A stretch of 64,000 nucleotides of DNA from Gymnothorax reevesii (taxonomy: Eukaryota; Chordata; Actinopteri; Anguilliformes; Muraenidae), in NCBI GenBank assembly GCA_029721435.1, contig CM056576.1, positions 63,445,876 to 63,509,875 of the forward strand, given 5' to 3'. Position 1 is the first letter of the stretch; the number at the start of each line of letters is the position of its first letter. A program made the position numbers and the translations under genes. The notes under the pieces were generated by a model. The model was not told the origin of the DNA and searched no databases. It saw nothing but the letters and a program-made list of their open reading frames with translations. Shown here in pieces: positions 11,225 to 22,329 of this stretch.

Positions 11225-12318
11225 TAGTCCCCCCAGGAATCTGCAGAGAAAAAGTGTTGATTCCGTGGAGAACATTCCTGATTCTGCGGAGAGCAATTCT
11301 TGATTCCGCGGCTTGAAAGTTGATTTTCCGCAGGCATAAAAAAAAAAAACCTAAAATGACCAGTTATAAAGCAAGTTTATGTAATAATGAAGCAAAAATT
11401 CTCTTATGAAATTATTTGCAATACCAAAACACTGCGAAACATTGTGGTTATAAAATAAGCAGCATAAATATTCTTTTTGTCCCTCTTGAGCAGATTTATT
11501 TGCATAACTTATAAAGTGCAAAACATTTCACCAAACTATGGGTGAACGAGGCTTAGTAACTGAACAAGTGCCAAAGATCAAAGTAAAGATTTAAACAAAG
11601 AGTATACTATTCACTGTATCCTCAGGATATTGTAAACGTTACTGCATACCATAGACTGTATAAAAAGATGGATGAAGCAACCGTGATGTCACTCACTGGT
11701 TCGAAGCTGACGAAGTGAATCGAAGATCCGGGGAGGAACGTGGCTCTGGATCTGACCGTATCGGATGAGGACCAGAGAATAGCCACGCCCCAGAAGCATA
11801 TTCTGGCTTTATACTTTATTCTAGTTTATATGGGACCATAATTCACGAAAATGAATGTCATGATATATTGAAGGAGACCTGAAACTTGCTATAGCTAACA
11901 TAAAATGATGTGAAAAATCATTATTTAAGTTAAAAATCAGGTCGGAAATTAGGATCATTTTCTCAGACTTCTATTGCATTGAACTTCTTTCTGCAACCAC
12001 TGACGTGGCCATTAAATAGAATGCCATTCTACGGTACTTCCACATGGGCTTCTTTTTTCAAATCAGGGTGCTGCGTCCATCTTTTTATATAGTTTATGCT
12101 GCATACAGCAGAAAAAAATCAGTTTCCGTAACCGGCAGCACCAGCTGTGAGTCTTACATCCCGTTTATCTGACCGCAAAATCTAGCGGCCGGGATGAAAA
12201 ATACATGTAAAATATAAAATTCTGCACCTCGCCCTATATTCCGCGGACTGCTTTGATTTCCGCGGAGGGCTTTGAAATCTGCGGTAAATTCTGCGATCGC
12301 GGATTCCTGGGGGGACTA
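11225..12318. mobile_element. Inverted-repeat element F, inserted in E
   Basis: The ends are TAGTCCCCCCAGGAATC in inverted orientation, followed by imperfectly matching GCGG-rich subterminal sequence. The flanks carry an exact 6-bp direct repeat attaaa (11219-11224 and 12319-12324). The unit is 1094 bp including nested element G. Repeated motifs such as gattccgcgg lie just inside both ends. No coding capacity is seen, so it is non-autonomous. hAT is plausible, but the duplication is 6 bp rather than 8. Confidence 0.75.
11650..12098. mobile_element. hAT-like MITE G, inserted in F
   Basis: The 449-bp unit starts CATAGACTGTATAAAAAGAT and ends with the imperfect inverse, ATCTTTTTATATAGTTTATG. 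It is flanked by a perfect 8-bp direct repeat ctgcatac (11642-11649 and 12099-12106), the duplication length typical of hAT transposons. Ends reading atagactgtataaaaagatgg are common in fish genomes. No open frame. Confidence 0.85.
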
Positions 12319-14103
12319 ATTAAAAAGTGACTTTCCATGTTACCGTTTACTGCTTTTGAAGAGCTAGCCTACATGTGGTGATATACATGGTGTTGTATCA
12401 AGCACATGATCGGAGAGTGAGTGTAGCCTATACTGTAGCCTACATGTTGTCACTGACAGGGCATGTGATCTTTGTCCAGGCCAAAACAAAAAATAACATG
12501 TGCATAACTTGTTGATTTAGATTTAGGTATTCATGGTAAAAAGAGCATGTGATCATTGTCCAGGCCAAAAAGAAAGAAAAAGGACCTGTGCATAAGGTAT
12601 AATTGTTTTGAATTGTCGTCTCAATGAAAAAGATATGTGTATATGGTAAGTCATATTGTACAGTATTTTATTCGAGATGCCTCTGGTGATGCATGTTTCT
12701 ATAACGCAGACTATGAAATTTGCGTTTCCGTTCGCGACGTGTGTCTGTGCGCCCTTCTCACCTTTTTCACCCATGACCAGTTTGCTTGCCTGTAACTGAC
12801 AGTAGTGGGCACTGGGTACCAGAGGCGGTGCATCGGCTGCTGCAAAGGGACGCTCGATCCTCACCCTTCAGTGCTGAATAATCTAAACCTGACGAAGTTT
12901 ACTTTTCTTGATTCGAAAGTTTCTCAGACTAATTGGTAAAACGACAATCAAATTTATTTTTATTGCGTCGTCATACATGGCTTCAAAAAATTGAGGCGTT
13001 TCTTTCGCACATAAATGACGACGTAAAATATCAGCATATCTTCGTAAATTCTGTGGTCGAGTGGCTCGCGAAAGGCGCAGGACAGCCCGTGAGGCTCCCT
13101 AAGCTAGAAGCTGTGAAACGTGCCGGACATTTCCGTCAACATTCAGTGGTTAAGAATGTAGAAGAGTATGGATTCTCGTGACTTACAGCTACATGAGCCT
13201 CGCAGACCAATCCACACGCGCCCCACGAGCCAGCTGAGCGCAGAATTTTCCAACCCATGAGTAAAGTAAAGTGCGAGAAATCCGAATCCGTGAGAGTTAA
13301 TAGATATGTGTCATTCATGAATACTAGCCACATCTGATAATGTTGAGAGTTTCCGGAGTTTTTGCAATGGTAATTTAAATGAATTGAAAACAGGGCGATT
13401 ATTATCAATGCTCATTCTAACTTCACAAGTAGAACTGGCGACACATGATAATCCTTTGGATTTTTGTAGTTCAAGTAAATAAAATCTTATTAAATGATTG
13501 GATATGACCTTTTTTCAATCATTATCTTTAAGGGATGGTTTTGAGCTTCCCCTATTGTCTGTTCACCAGTAGCTACTGGTGGGTACACAAATGCTAACCT
13601 CGAGCTCACCACAGTGCAGTTCGTAAACACTGAAACCAGGTGGTCAGTTAGTAAGTTACCGGCATCGTTATCATCATTAGAGTTAAAATTTGCATAGTTG
13701 CGATTGCGTCGAGCACGTGGCTGTAAATGATTCAGAGTTTCTAATGTTTGTAACCACCTGAAAGTCATGACAACGAAATACCGGTGCAAGTTAGTGCGGC
13801 TCAAGGAAGGTGTTCCCTGCACTCAACCTTCACTCAGAAAGAGACACTGTTTTCAATGTGAGTGAGGTCTCTGATTGCAAATGAGTGTTAAGGCAACCTC
13901 TGACTCATTTAGTATAACCTGACAGGAACTAAGTTTTGGTTCTCTCTCGCACTCAATTAGTATGAGTGTCGTTTCTGAATTCGGGCCTTGGAGTTTGATT
14001 GGGTGAGGCATTTTAAGTATGACATCCATCCAGCTGTTTTCTCTGGTAATGAGGACCTGTGATGAAAGAGAGATTGGCTCAAACTGTCAAGTGCCACAAG
14101 TAG

Positions 14104-14715
14104 GATACTCTGTCTGTGTCCTGTTGATTATTGTTGCAGTACTCTCAGCCTGTGTCCTGCTGGTAATTATTGGAATACTTTTAGCCTGTGTTCAGCTGGT
14201 AATAAGTGCTGCACTCTCGGCCTGTGTCCTTTTGTTTATTATTGCAGTACGATTACCTCAGCCGGTGTCCTGCTGGGGATTACTGCAGTACTCTCGGCCT
14301 GTGTTGTGTTGGTGATTATTACAGTACTCTCAGCTTGTGTCCTGTCGATTATTATTGCAGTACTTCCAGCCTGTGTACTGCTGATTATTACTGAAATACT
14401 TTCAGCCTGTGTTCTGCTGTGATTATTAGAGTACTCTCAGCCTGTATCCTGCCAATTGTTGCTGCAGTACCTTAAGCCTGTGTCCTGCTGCGATTATTAC
14501 AGTATTTTCAGCCTGTGTTCTGCTGATTACAATCGCAGTACTCTCAGCCTTTGTCCTGTTGATTGTTATAGCTATACTCTCTGCCTGCTGATTATAATTG
14601 CAGCAGTCTTGGCCTGTTTCCTGCTGGTTATCATTGAAGTACTCTCAGTTTGTGTCCTGCTGGTGATTATTGGAGTTTAGCCAGCCTGGGTGCCATTGAT
14701 GATTACTGCAGCCTA
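14104..14715 (+). repeat. minisatellite, ~36-bp unit
   Basis: About 16-17 imperfect tandem units resemble tactctcagcctgtgtcctg followed by ctgattattattgcag. Unit length is near 36 bp with small indels and many substitutions. The open frames at 14019-14680, rich in Cys, Leu and Ile, are just read-through of the tandem repeat and are not a gene. Confidence 0.85.
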
Positions 14716-14727
14716 TGTTTTCAAATT

Positions 14728-15405
14728 ATATCCCCGAACGCCGAATGGCGTTCCGGGGGATATTATGTTTTTGGTCCGGCCGCTGCCGCCGCCCCACTAG
14801 GTGTTAACGCGATAACTTAAGTAATATTTCAATTACAAATTCCAAATTTTGCACATAAGTAAGTATCACCAAGAGGAAGAACTGATTCGATTTTGGACAA
14901 TTTACGATGTCTAGTTTGGCCACCAGGGGCCAAAAACTGAAAAAAATCACTGTTTTTAATCATATCTCTGGAAATATTTGTCCGATTGACCTCAAATCAA
15001 GTGTAAATGAAAGGTCATGATTTGAGGATGTGTCCCACGATGACATTATACCTGTTTGGTTCAAAATTTTGACACAAGGTGGAGCTTTGTCACATAAAAT
15101 TCACCATTTCTGCTATATCTTTGGAACTATTTCTCCAATTGACATGAAACTATGTGCAACTGCAAGGTCATGACCTCACAACTTGTCACATAATGACATT
15201 ATACCTGTATGGTTCAATATTTTGCCACCAGGTGGCGCTTTGTGATGGAAAATTACCATTTTAGCCATATCTTCAGAACCATTTGATCGATTGACCTGAA
15301 ATTAAGTTCAAATGAAAGTCTATTCAAGGTCTATTCAAGGATTGGGGAATTGGAGGATTGGGGGCGTTCAGGGATATACCCCCAGCCGTCGCCTCCGACG
15401 GCATA
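14728..15405. repeat. hairpin-headed repeat M with internal ~150-bp tandem units
   Basis: The left end is a strong hairpin (14728-14764), with tatccccgaacgcc pairing to ggcgttccgggggata. It is followed by gtccggccgctgccgccgcc. The interior has three diverged tandem segments (about 14940-15090, 15090-15240, 15240-15310), each containing a phrase like gacattatacctgt and caaggtggagctttgt. The right end (about 15371-15403) again has cccc and a small gccgtcg/cgacggc hairpin. It ends about 50 bp before the exon at 15455. Confidence 0.6.
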
Positions 15406-15454
15406 AGCCTAGTTATGAACATCCGCTGATCTATGTTGTACCCTCTCTTTGCAG

Positions 15455-15605
15455 CTATGTGTGCATCGCTATGGAGGCCCTGGATCAGCTGTTGATGGCC
15501 TGCCATTGCCAGAGCATTAACCTGTTTGTGGAGAGCTTCCTCAAGATGGTCCGCAAGCTTCTGGAGGCTGACAAACCTGACCTGCAAATCCTTGGCACCA
15601 ATTCG
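15455..15605 (+). CDS. efr3b: efr3b internal exon (second visible exon)
   Basis: The first base completes the glycine codon split at 9854. The exon then encodes 50 residues, YVCIAMEALDQLLMACHCQS through KPDLQILGTNS. This is part of the N-terminal alpha-helical solenoid of EFR3. The strings ALDQLLMACHCQSINLFVES and LQILGTNS match EFR3B (EFR3A proteins usually read CHSQSIKPFVES). The acceptor is a pyrimidine tract plus gcag ending at 15454. The donor gtatgt starts at 15606. The exon is 151 nt and ends in phase 0, and the next recognised exon starts in phase 0, so the reading frame is coherent across the 42 kb intron. The longer open frame around it (15312-15719) runs into intron on both sides and is not coding there. 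Confidence 0.97.
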
Positions 15606-15778
15606 GTATGTCACCTCAGTAGTGCTGTGACCCGGAAGAAAAAATCCTATTTGATTGAACTCGGAAAATCTCTCTCTTTTGACCGGGCCGCTAGCTTGAA
15701 TGGAAACCAAGAGGCGTAATTTCTTTTCCTATGTTAGTTGAGCATATATCCAAAAAAGTGGGCAAGGCCCGCCTTAAG

Positions 15779-15943
15779 CTGCTTTCACACTGGTTGCAAA
15801 ACAAATTTTTAGCACAACAGATTACATTCAAAGTCAATGCGAAGATACGAATACGTGCGTTTCGCGTGTATTCACGTCTTTGCATTGACTTTGAATGTAA
15901 TCTGTCATGCAAAAAATTTGTTTAGCGTCCAGTGGGCAAGCAG
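15779..15943. mobile_element. Palindromic MITE P, full copy
   Basis: Two arms of about 78 bp are near-perfect reverse complements: gctgctttcacactgg... on the left, and ...ccagtgggcaagcag on the right. Both arms contain cagattacattcaaagtcaa. The whole unit can fold into one long hairpin. A half copy lies at 27403-27487 and a diverged copy at 44885-45013. Confidence 0.75.
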
Positions 15944-17394
15944 ATTTATTTGGCATCAGGTGACCAAAAAATATCCAGGATGCGCACCTCAAAACGAATT
16001 CTAAACCCACCCAACTATACACGGAAAAATGTTTACCAAAACTTCAGTTCTCTATCAGTTTATTTGTTTTTGCTCATCATATTAATCTACAGCAGTTAAC
16101 CCTGAGTTTGCCCAAGATGATCAGTAAGTGTACTGATCAAGCGTTTCTTCGGCGTGGTAAATAATGCTAATGTTAATTATGATTGCGTCACTTTTCTCCC
16201 AGTCAGTCTGTGTGATGTATTAAGCTGGTGAGCCAACATATTTAAGCTTGTGGGCTTCAAGTGTAATGTTATATCCAGTCAAAATCGAAATAATTAGATT
16301 GAGCTGTTCAGAACTTCAACTTCATGTGGCTTAATGGTTCCGAATACCTGGAGTCACAAAATGATGACAAACCTGTGAAGAGAAGAGACTGCAATCAATC
16401 CAGTAGGGGTTGCAGCTGAGACTGGTCCAAGAAGTATTCAGATTTCGGAGCAGGACTTCACGCACATGCAAATTCACTCATGCGCGAAAATATGAAGTTA
16501 AGAGTACGGGGATATGCTCCCTGCTGAAATACGGTGCCCACATGGTTCTGTAGTTGCATATTAAACACTCCGGGTTCATTTATAGCTGGCAAGCTATATC
16601 CGACAAATGATCTACAGCATTCACAGACACATGAAATGCAATGTTAATTCGGTGGCTCCTCGGAATTCAGTACTTTCTACTGGTCATCGGCAGTGTCACT
16701 AGTTTGGTCACTGGCAGCGTCTTTACAGTGAGTGAGCAATGTCCTAGATCTGTGTTTTTTACTTCAGCATATTCCTTCAGGGTTTCGTGAAGGGGGCTAG
16801 ATAATCTACAGTAGATTTGTCAAAAAGATAGAAGTGACAACACTCACTGAGCGGTAAGAGAAGAGAGATTATTATCTGTCCGATCTTGCCAGCACTGGCT
16901 AAATCAGTCACAAGTTAAAACCCCTCCCTTCTGGTTCTCATTTAAATATGCCAATCTGTGGCTGAACAAGTGCGGTACCGAGGTCAAATTACGCTCCGCG
17001 CTCGAGATAGTTTTGTAACTACATGCCTCCGCGGACTAGCAAATGGTCAAATACAGACGACTGAATGTTTTGGATTTTAATTTGATACCGTTTCCGGGTT
17101 GCTTAATTATTTGTCAAGTAACCCGGACCCGAATCGAACCCAGCAAAAAAGGCAAAACCCAGTGTTTTGAGCTTGATTGAAAGGCTTGAATAACAGCACT
17201 ACACCTCAGTAATACTATTTCCAGTGACCAAGCTCTGTTAGAAACAAATAAATGAGGCACAATGGAAAAGTTCTGCGACTCAACTTGGGTTAAAAAAAAA
17301 AAAGCGCATCCCAGGGGTGCCGAGTCCTTAAGAAGTAAAGATGGTGAGGCTTCCCCTTTTGTGAAAGGGAAATAGTTCAACAATTTAAGAATGA
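15944..17394. other. intron, nothing recognised
   Basis: Non-coding sequence with no partner repeat found in the window. A B-box-like gggttcgattc on the minus strand near 17130 lacks a matching A box. Confidence 0.45.
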
Positions 17395-18490
17395 CATTTC
17401 TAGATGTAAAACTGCTAAAAAATAAAAAAATGCTGAGGATTTCATTATCTACAGTACATAATATTATTTAAAAGATTCACAGAATCTGGAGAAATCAAAG
17501 GACAGGGTGGAAAACCATTTTTTAATGGCCGTGATCAGGCCCTCAGGTGGCATGGCATTAAAAATTAAGAGGATTTGGTGGTGGAAATCCCTGCATGGGC
17601 TCAGAAACACTTCCGAAAACCATTTCCAATCAACATAGTTTGTTACTTCATCCACAGATCCAAGTTAAAACTCTACCGTGTAAAGACGAAACCATAAAAA
17701 CAAGATACAGAAATGCTGCTACCTTTTCTGGGCCCCAGCTGATTTATGATCAAAGAGGAAAACTGTCCTGTGGTCTGACCAATCAAAATGTGAAATTATT
17801 TTTGGAAATCACAGATGCTGCATACTCCCAGGTAAAGAAGTGATAGGCCATCTGAGTTTTTTTCAGCACGCATTTCAAAAGCAAGCATCCATGATGGCAT
17901 GGGGATGCACTAGTGCACATAGCATGACTGCCTTGCATATCTGTGAAGACACCATTAATGCTGAATGATAAAAACATGTTGGAACAACATTTACAGCAAT
18001 CCAGATGACTTTATCAGGAAAGGCCTTGCTTATTGCAGCAAGAAATTGTCAAACACCACATTCTGCTCATGTTACTTCCGCATGGCTCTGTAGTTAAGAG
18101 TCTGGGTGATAAACTGGCCTGCCTGCATTCCAGACCTGTCACCCACAGAAAATATTTGGCATATTATGAAATAAAATATAGACAGAGGCAGCCACATAGT
18201 GTTAAGCAGCTGAAATCCTCCATCAAGCAAGAATGGGATATCAGTTTGCTTTCAAAGATACAGCAGTAGGCCCCCTCAGTTCCCAAAAGCTGACTGTGTT
18301 GTTAAAAGAAGAGATGATGCAACACAGTTGTAAACCTTCACCTTTTCCAACTTTTTTGAAACTTGTTGCCGGCATAAATTTCAAAATAAGCGTATTTTTC
18401 GAAGAACAATTAAATTGAACAGTTTCAACGTGATATCTTGTCTGTGTACTATTTTCAATTAAATATAGAGTTTAAATGATCAGCATATAA
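17395..18490 (+). pseudogene. Tc1-like element, family Y, decayed copy
   Basis: The segment is collinear with the transposase and 3' region of the family Y element at 20532-22130. Corresponding blocks include ttcagagaatctggagaaat (about 17475 versus 21033), the region encoding WGCxSAxxMxxLHI near 17900, and the 3' segment gatatcttgtctgtgtacta against its counterpart. The reading frame is broken by many stops and deletions, and the 5' terminus with its inverted repeat is lost or unrecognisable. It is a much older copy than the one at 20.5 kb. Confidence 0.75.
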
Positions 18491-20355
18491 TTAATTTTTT
18501 AAATTTTACACAGCATCAGAAATTTTGTGGTAACAGTTTTATAATTAACAGTTATACAATCACAACACGATATGTTCAGTTACCTTTGAGGAAGTAACAC
18601 AACTGACTCAAAAAAAATGATGAATTTTGGATGTTTTATGAAAACATCAGTGGCTGACTTCATTTGAAACAAGGATGATGTTAACCTTTTTATGCAGATG
18701 CCGAAACCATCCATTCTTGCCTCATGTGCATGACCCTATTTAAAGCTTTATTGCGGTAAGATACTGAAAAACACAGAATAGCTGAGGAGGCAAAACGATA
18801 CGTTTCCTGGATCATAGACGCATTGAACCACAGTGTGCTACATCTGAGCATGAAGCTGAGAGCACCTGATTTTCTGTGAAGCCCAATATAATGCTGTGGT
18901 TTATTACCCACCAATTTTTTGTATGCACGGTACAAACTTTCGCATCAAATGCAAGTGGATATTATTTTTTTAACCTTTTTGATGGGTAAAATGAGGGGTA
19001 CTTTCAAAGTACCCATTCACTCAGTCTCCAAACTAAAGAGAAAACTAACTGAAAGTTATTTGGCATTAAAAACTTAAAATCCTCCCATATAATGCAATCT
19101 TGTCCCCAAAATGGAAAAATAATGCAAACTTATCCTCAGACATAGTGTTTGCAAAACATGCTTCTGAAATGATTCTCTGTTGCACATTGTTACACTCCAG
19201 AGTATATTCTCATAATTCTGTTGTAATAGTGGCAGTTGTAAATCGTCAAACCATTTCCGATTAAGGGGGGAAAAAAGCCTTTTCTGGCTGTGAACCATTG
19301 TAAGGGAAAATGGCTAAACTCCTTCCTGCTCGTACAGTCTGAGAGATCATGGAACTGATTTCACCATCTGACAGGTTTGGCGATTTGAACAACTCACAAA
19401 GAAAAGCAGACAATAAATAACCAGGCGAAAAAAATTACTGGCCACAAGAAGTTTGAGTTATTACTCTCTTTGCTGGAGCTTTAACTGTCCAAAACATGTT
19501 GCTCATCTGGTAGTCGTTTGTGGGTTCGAAGAGGCGAGGGCCTGAGTAGTGGAGGCAGCTCTTGTGATTGAACACATTAAAATTTCCGTGGGTCATTGAG
19601 CTCTTATTATCTCTCATGCTTTTGAGCTTGAGAGAATAACATCCTACGCTGAATGCATTGTTTCTGGCGCATTTGTGTCACACACCACAGCCCATTGTCC
19701 TTGTGGGCCCGAGCTCAGTAGCTCATTAGCTTGGCCAGTTCCTGATCTGCACAGTCTTTCTCTGAGAATCGCCACTTCACTTTTAAGTCAGCATTTTTAT
19801 GGTACAGAAACATTCGTCTCTCTGTTTCCATGTTCCCAGTTTTTACTCTTGGGTAGCACAACGCCTGCAATGTGTCGCTACATATTTTGACTACTTGGCT
19901 ACCAGTTTACCTCAAATTTATCTCCGCAGACGATTTGGGGAGCGTTATTGTTAGCTTATAGGCTAATCATAGAAAACCAATAGTGCGAGCCATAGGGCAC
20001 AGGGAGGGTCAAGGTTAAAAGTGCATGCAAGTGGCGCGATTGTAGAATTCTGTTGTTACTGACAGTTTGTTTTCGGTGCTAAAGAAATAAGAATGCTTTG
20101 GTGATTTAGGGTATTGTACATGCTACCAACAGAAGACTATGCAATGCTGAGTCAAAAACGTGCCAATGGACCCCGCAAATAAGGTTACCACAAATGTTGT
20201 AGTTATAAGGAAGCGTCAGTATTACGTTGCTTTGCCTTGGTTATCACAAGAGGTACGGTGGACATTGAGGGTCACATTAGTCTCAGCCAGTCTACACATG
20301 TAAAAAAAAAACAAAAAAAAAACAGCAAATTGGCCCTTAAGCTGCGATTCCAAAC
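18491..20355. other. intron, nothing recognised
   Basis: About 1.9 kb of non-coding sequence without a recognisable repeat partner, reading frame or RNA. A short A-rich patch lies at about 20300-20325. Confidence 0.45.
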
Positions 20356-20528
20356 CTCAACCCCAATTCTGAAATAGTTGGGACGAAGCATAAATTGTGA
20401 ATAAAATCAAAATGCAATGACTTTCAGATCACATGAGCCAATATGTTATTTACAGTTGAACAAAGATAACATTTCAGATGTTGAAACACACATTTTACAT
20501 TTACACTTAACAGAAATATAAACGCCCC
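20356..20528 (+). mobile_element. Tc1-like family X, 5' terminal fragment
   Basis: The fragment starts caaccccaattctgaaatag and continues with the subterminal sequence shared by the family X copies (aatgactttcagatcacatg, then gataacatttcagatgttga). It stops just before the family Y element at 20532, and no family X sequence resumes after 22130. Only the terminal ~150 bp survive. Confidence 0.75.
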
Positions 20529-20531
20529 ATG

Positions 20532-22130
20532 TACAAAACCCAAAACCAGTGAAGTTGGCACGTTGTGTAAATCGTAAATAAAAACAGAATACAATGATTT
20601 GCGAATCTATTTCAACCTATATTCAATTGAATACTCTGCAAAGACAAGTTACTTAATGTTCGAACAGGTAAACTTTGTAATTTTTTGCAAATATTAGCTC
20701 ATTTGGAATTTGATGCCTGCAACATGTTTCAAAAAAGCTGGCGCAAGTGGCAAAAAAGACTGAGAGAGTTGAGGAATGCTCATCAAACACTTATTTGGAA
20801 CATCCCACAGGTGAACGAGCTAATTGGGAACAAGTGGGTGCCATGATTGGGTATAAAAGCAGCTTCCCTGAAATGCTCAGTCATTCACAAACAAGGATGG
20901 GGCGAGGGTCACCACTTAGTGAACAAATGCGTGAGCGGATTATCAAACAGTTTAAAAACAACATTCCTCAATGAGCTATTGCAAGAAATTTAGGGATTTC
21001 ATCATCTACGATCCGTAATATCATCAAAAGGTTCAGAGAATCTGGAGAAATCACTGCACAAAAGCGACAAGGCCAAAAACAAACATTGAATGCCCGTGAC
21101 CTTCGATCCCTCAGGCAGTACTGCATCAAAAACCGACATCAGTGTGTAAAGGATATCACCACATGGGCTCAGGAACACTTCAGAAAACCACTGTCAGTAA
21201 CTACAGTTCGTCGCTACATCTGCAAGTGCAAGTTAAAACTCTACAATGCAAAGTGAAAGCCATTTATCAACAACTCCCAGAAACGCCGCCGGCTTCGCTG
21301 GGCCCAAGCTCATCTAAGATGGACTGATGCAAAGTGGAAAAGTGTTCTGCGGTCTGACGAGTCCACATTTCAAATTGTTTTTGGAAACTGTGGACGTCGT
21401 GTCCTCCGGACCAAAGAGGAAAAGAACCATCCGGACTGTTAGAGGCGCAAAGTGCAAAAGCCAGCATCTGTGATGGTATGGGGGTGTATTAGTGCCCAAG
21501 GCATGGGCAACTTACACATATGTGAAAGCACCATTAATGCTGACAGGTACATACAGGTTTTGGAGCAACATATGTTGCCATCCAAGCAATATGTTTTTCA
21601 TGGACGCCCCTGCTTATTTCAGCAAGACAATGCCAAGCCACATTCTGCACGTGTTAAACAGCATGGCTCCGTAGTAAAAGAGTGCGGGTACTAGACTGGC
21701 CTGCCTGTAGTCCAGACCTGTCTCCCATTGAAAATGTGTGGCGCATTATGAAGCGTAAAATACGACAGCGGAGACCCCGGACTGTTGAGCAACTTAGGCT
21801 GTACATCAAGCAAGAATGGGAAAGAGTTCCACCTGAAAAGCTTCAAAAATTGTTCCCAAACGTTTACGGAGTGTCGTTAAAAGGAAAGGCGATGTAACAC
21901 AGTGGTAAAAAGGCCCCTGTGCCAACTTTTTTGCAATGTGTTTCTGCCTTTAAATTCTAAGATAACGATTATTTGCAAAAAAAAAAAAAGTTTCTCAGTT
22001 TGAACATTAAACATCTTGTCTTTGCAGTGTATTCAACTGAATATAAGTTGAAAAGGATTTGCAAATCATTGTATTCTGTTTTTATCTACGATTTACATAC
22101 TTGCCAACTTCACTGGTTTTAGGTTTGGTA
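20532..22130 (+). mobile_element. Tc1-like transposon, family Y, near full length
   Basis: The terminal inverted repeats read TACAAAACCCAAAACCAGTG on the left and TACCAAACCTAAAACCAGTG as the reverse complement of the right. They extend inwards over gtaaatcg and cagaatacaatgatttgc. The ends fit a TA target. The 1.6 kb length is standard for an intact Tc1-like element. It carries a broken transposase gene at 20897-21897. Confidence 0.9.
20897..21897 (+). pseudogene. Tc1-like transposase, family Y (broken)
   Basis: The product is a Tc1/mariner DD34E transposase, which cuts and pastes its own element by binding the terminal inverted repeats. Visible parts in order are a start MGRGSPLSEQMRERIIKQFK, a helix-turn-helix region with SSSTIRNIIKRFRESGEITA, a second DNA-binding segment with HFRKPLSVTTVRRYICKCKL, the first catalytic Asp in RSDESTFQI, the second in CLFQQDNAKPH, and the Glu in DLSPIENVWRIMKRK. 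It is inactivated by a stop after NNIPQ (about 20971), further in-frame stops near 21255 and 21440, and a frameshift between about 21660 and 21690. Length over the span, about 333 codons, is normal for the family. Confidence 0.9.
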
Positions 22131-22329
22131 AATTATTCATGTAACGTGAAATATGTTACCCTGAACGAGCTGATAATGTCTTAATTGTGCAGAATGGTTA
22201 TTTGTCTTGATTTGTCTACAACATTTGTGTTGATCTCTGCCAGTGAGCACTTGCTCAGTGATGCATTGGCTGCACCCACAACACAGGTGTGGCATGTGCA
22301 GACGCCGCTCAAACCGCGTGAACAGAACT

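Larger units (their letters stand above)
9891..13987. mobile_element. Inverted-repeat element E (4.1 kb with nested insertions)
   Basis: The left end GGCCCGTATTCAGAAACGAC and the reverse complement of the right end GGCCCGAATTCAGAAACGAC agree at 19 of 20 positions, and the match continues with ACTCAYACT. The element starts 36 bp after the exon donor at 9854. Its own sequence is about 3 kb once element F is removed. It contains a ~97-bp imperfect tandem duplication (about 12457 and 12543). A related interior fragment lies at 63100-63300. TIRs starting GGGCCCGTATTC are known from fish Harbinger/ISL2EU-type elements, but the target duplication here is unclear (ttc/ttg). No transposase was recognised. 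Confidence 0.65.

Noticed and set aside
14019..14680. Cys/Leu/Ile-rich open frames resembling membrane segments
   Set aside because: They are translations of the 36-bp minisatellite, repeated in several frames.
14104..14715. CRISPR-like array
   Set aside because: Units are imperfect head-to-tail repeats without unique spacers, in a vertebrate intron.
15324..15710. 128-codon antisense frame over the second exon
   Set aside because: It is the shadow of the plus-strand exon, which has matching splice sites and strong family similarity.
17115..17160. tRNA or SINE from a B-box-like gggttcgattc on the minus strand
   Set aside because: No A box or cloverleaf at the proper distance.
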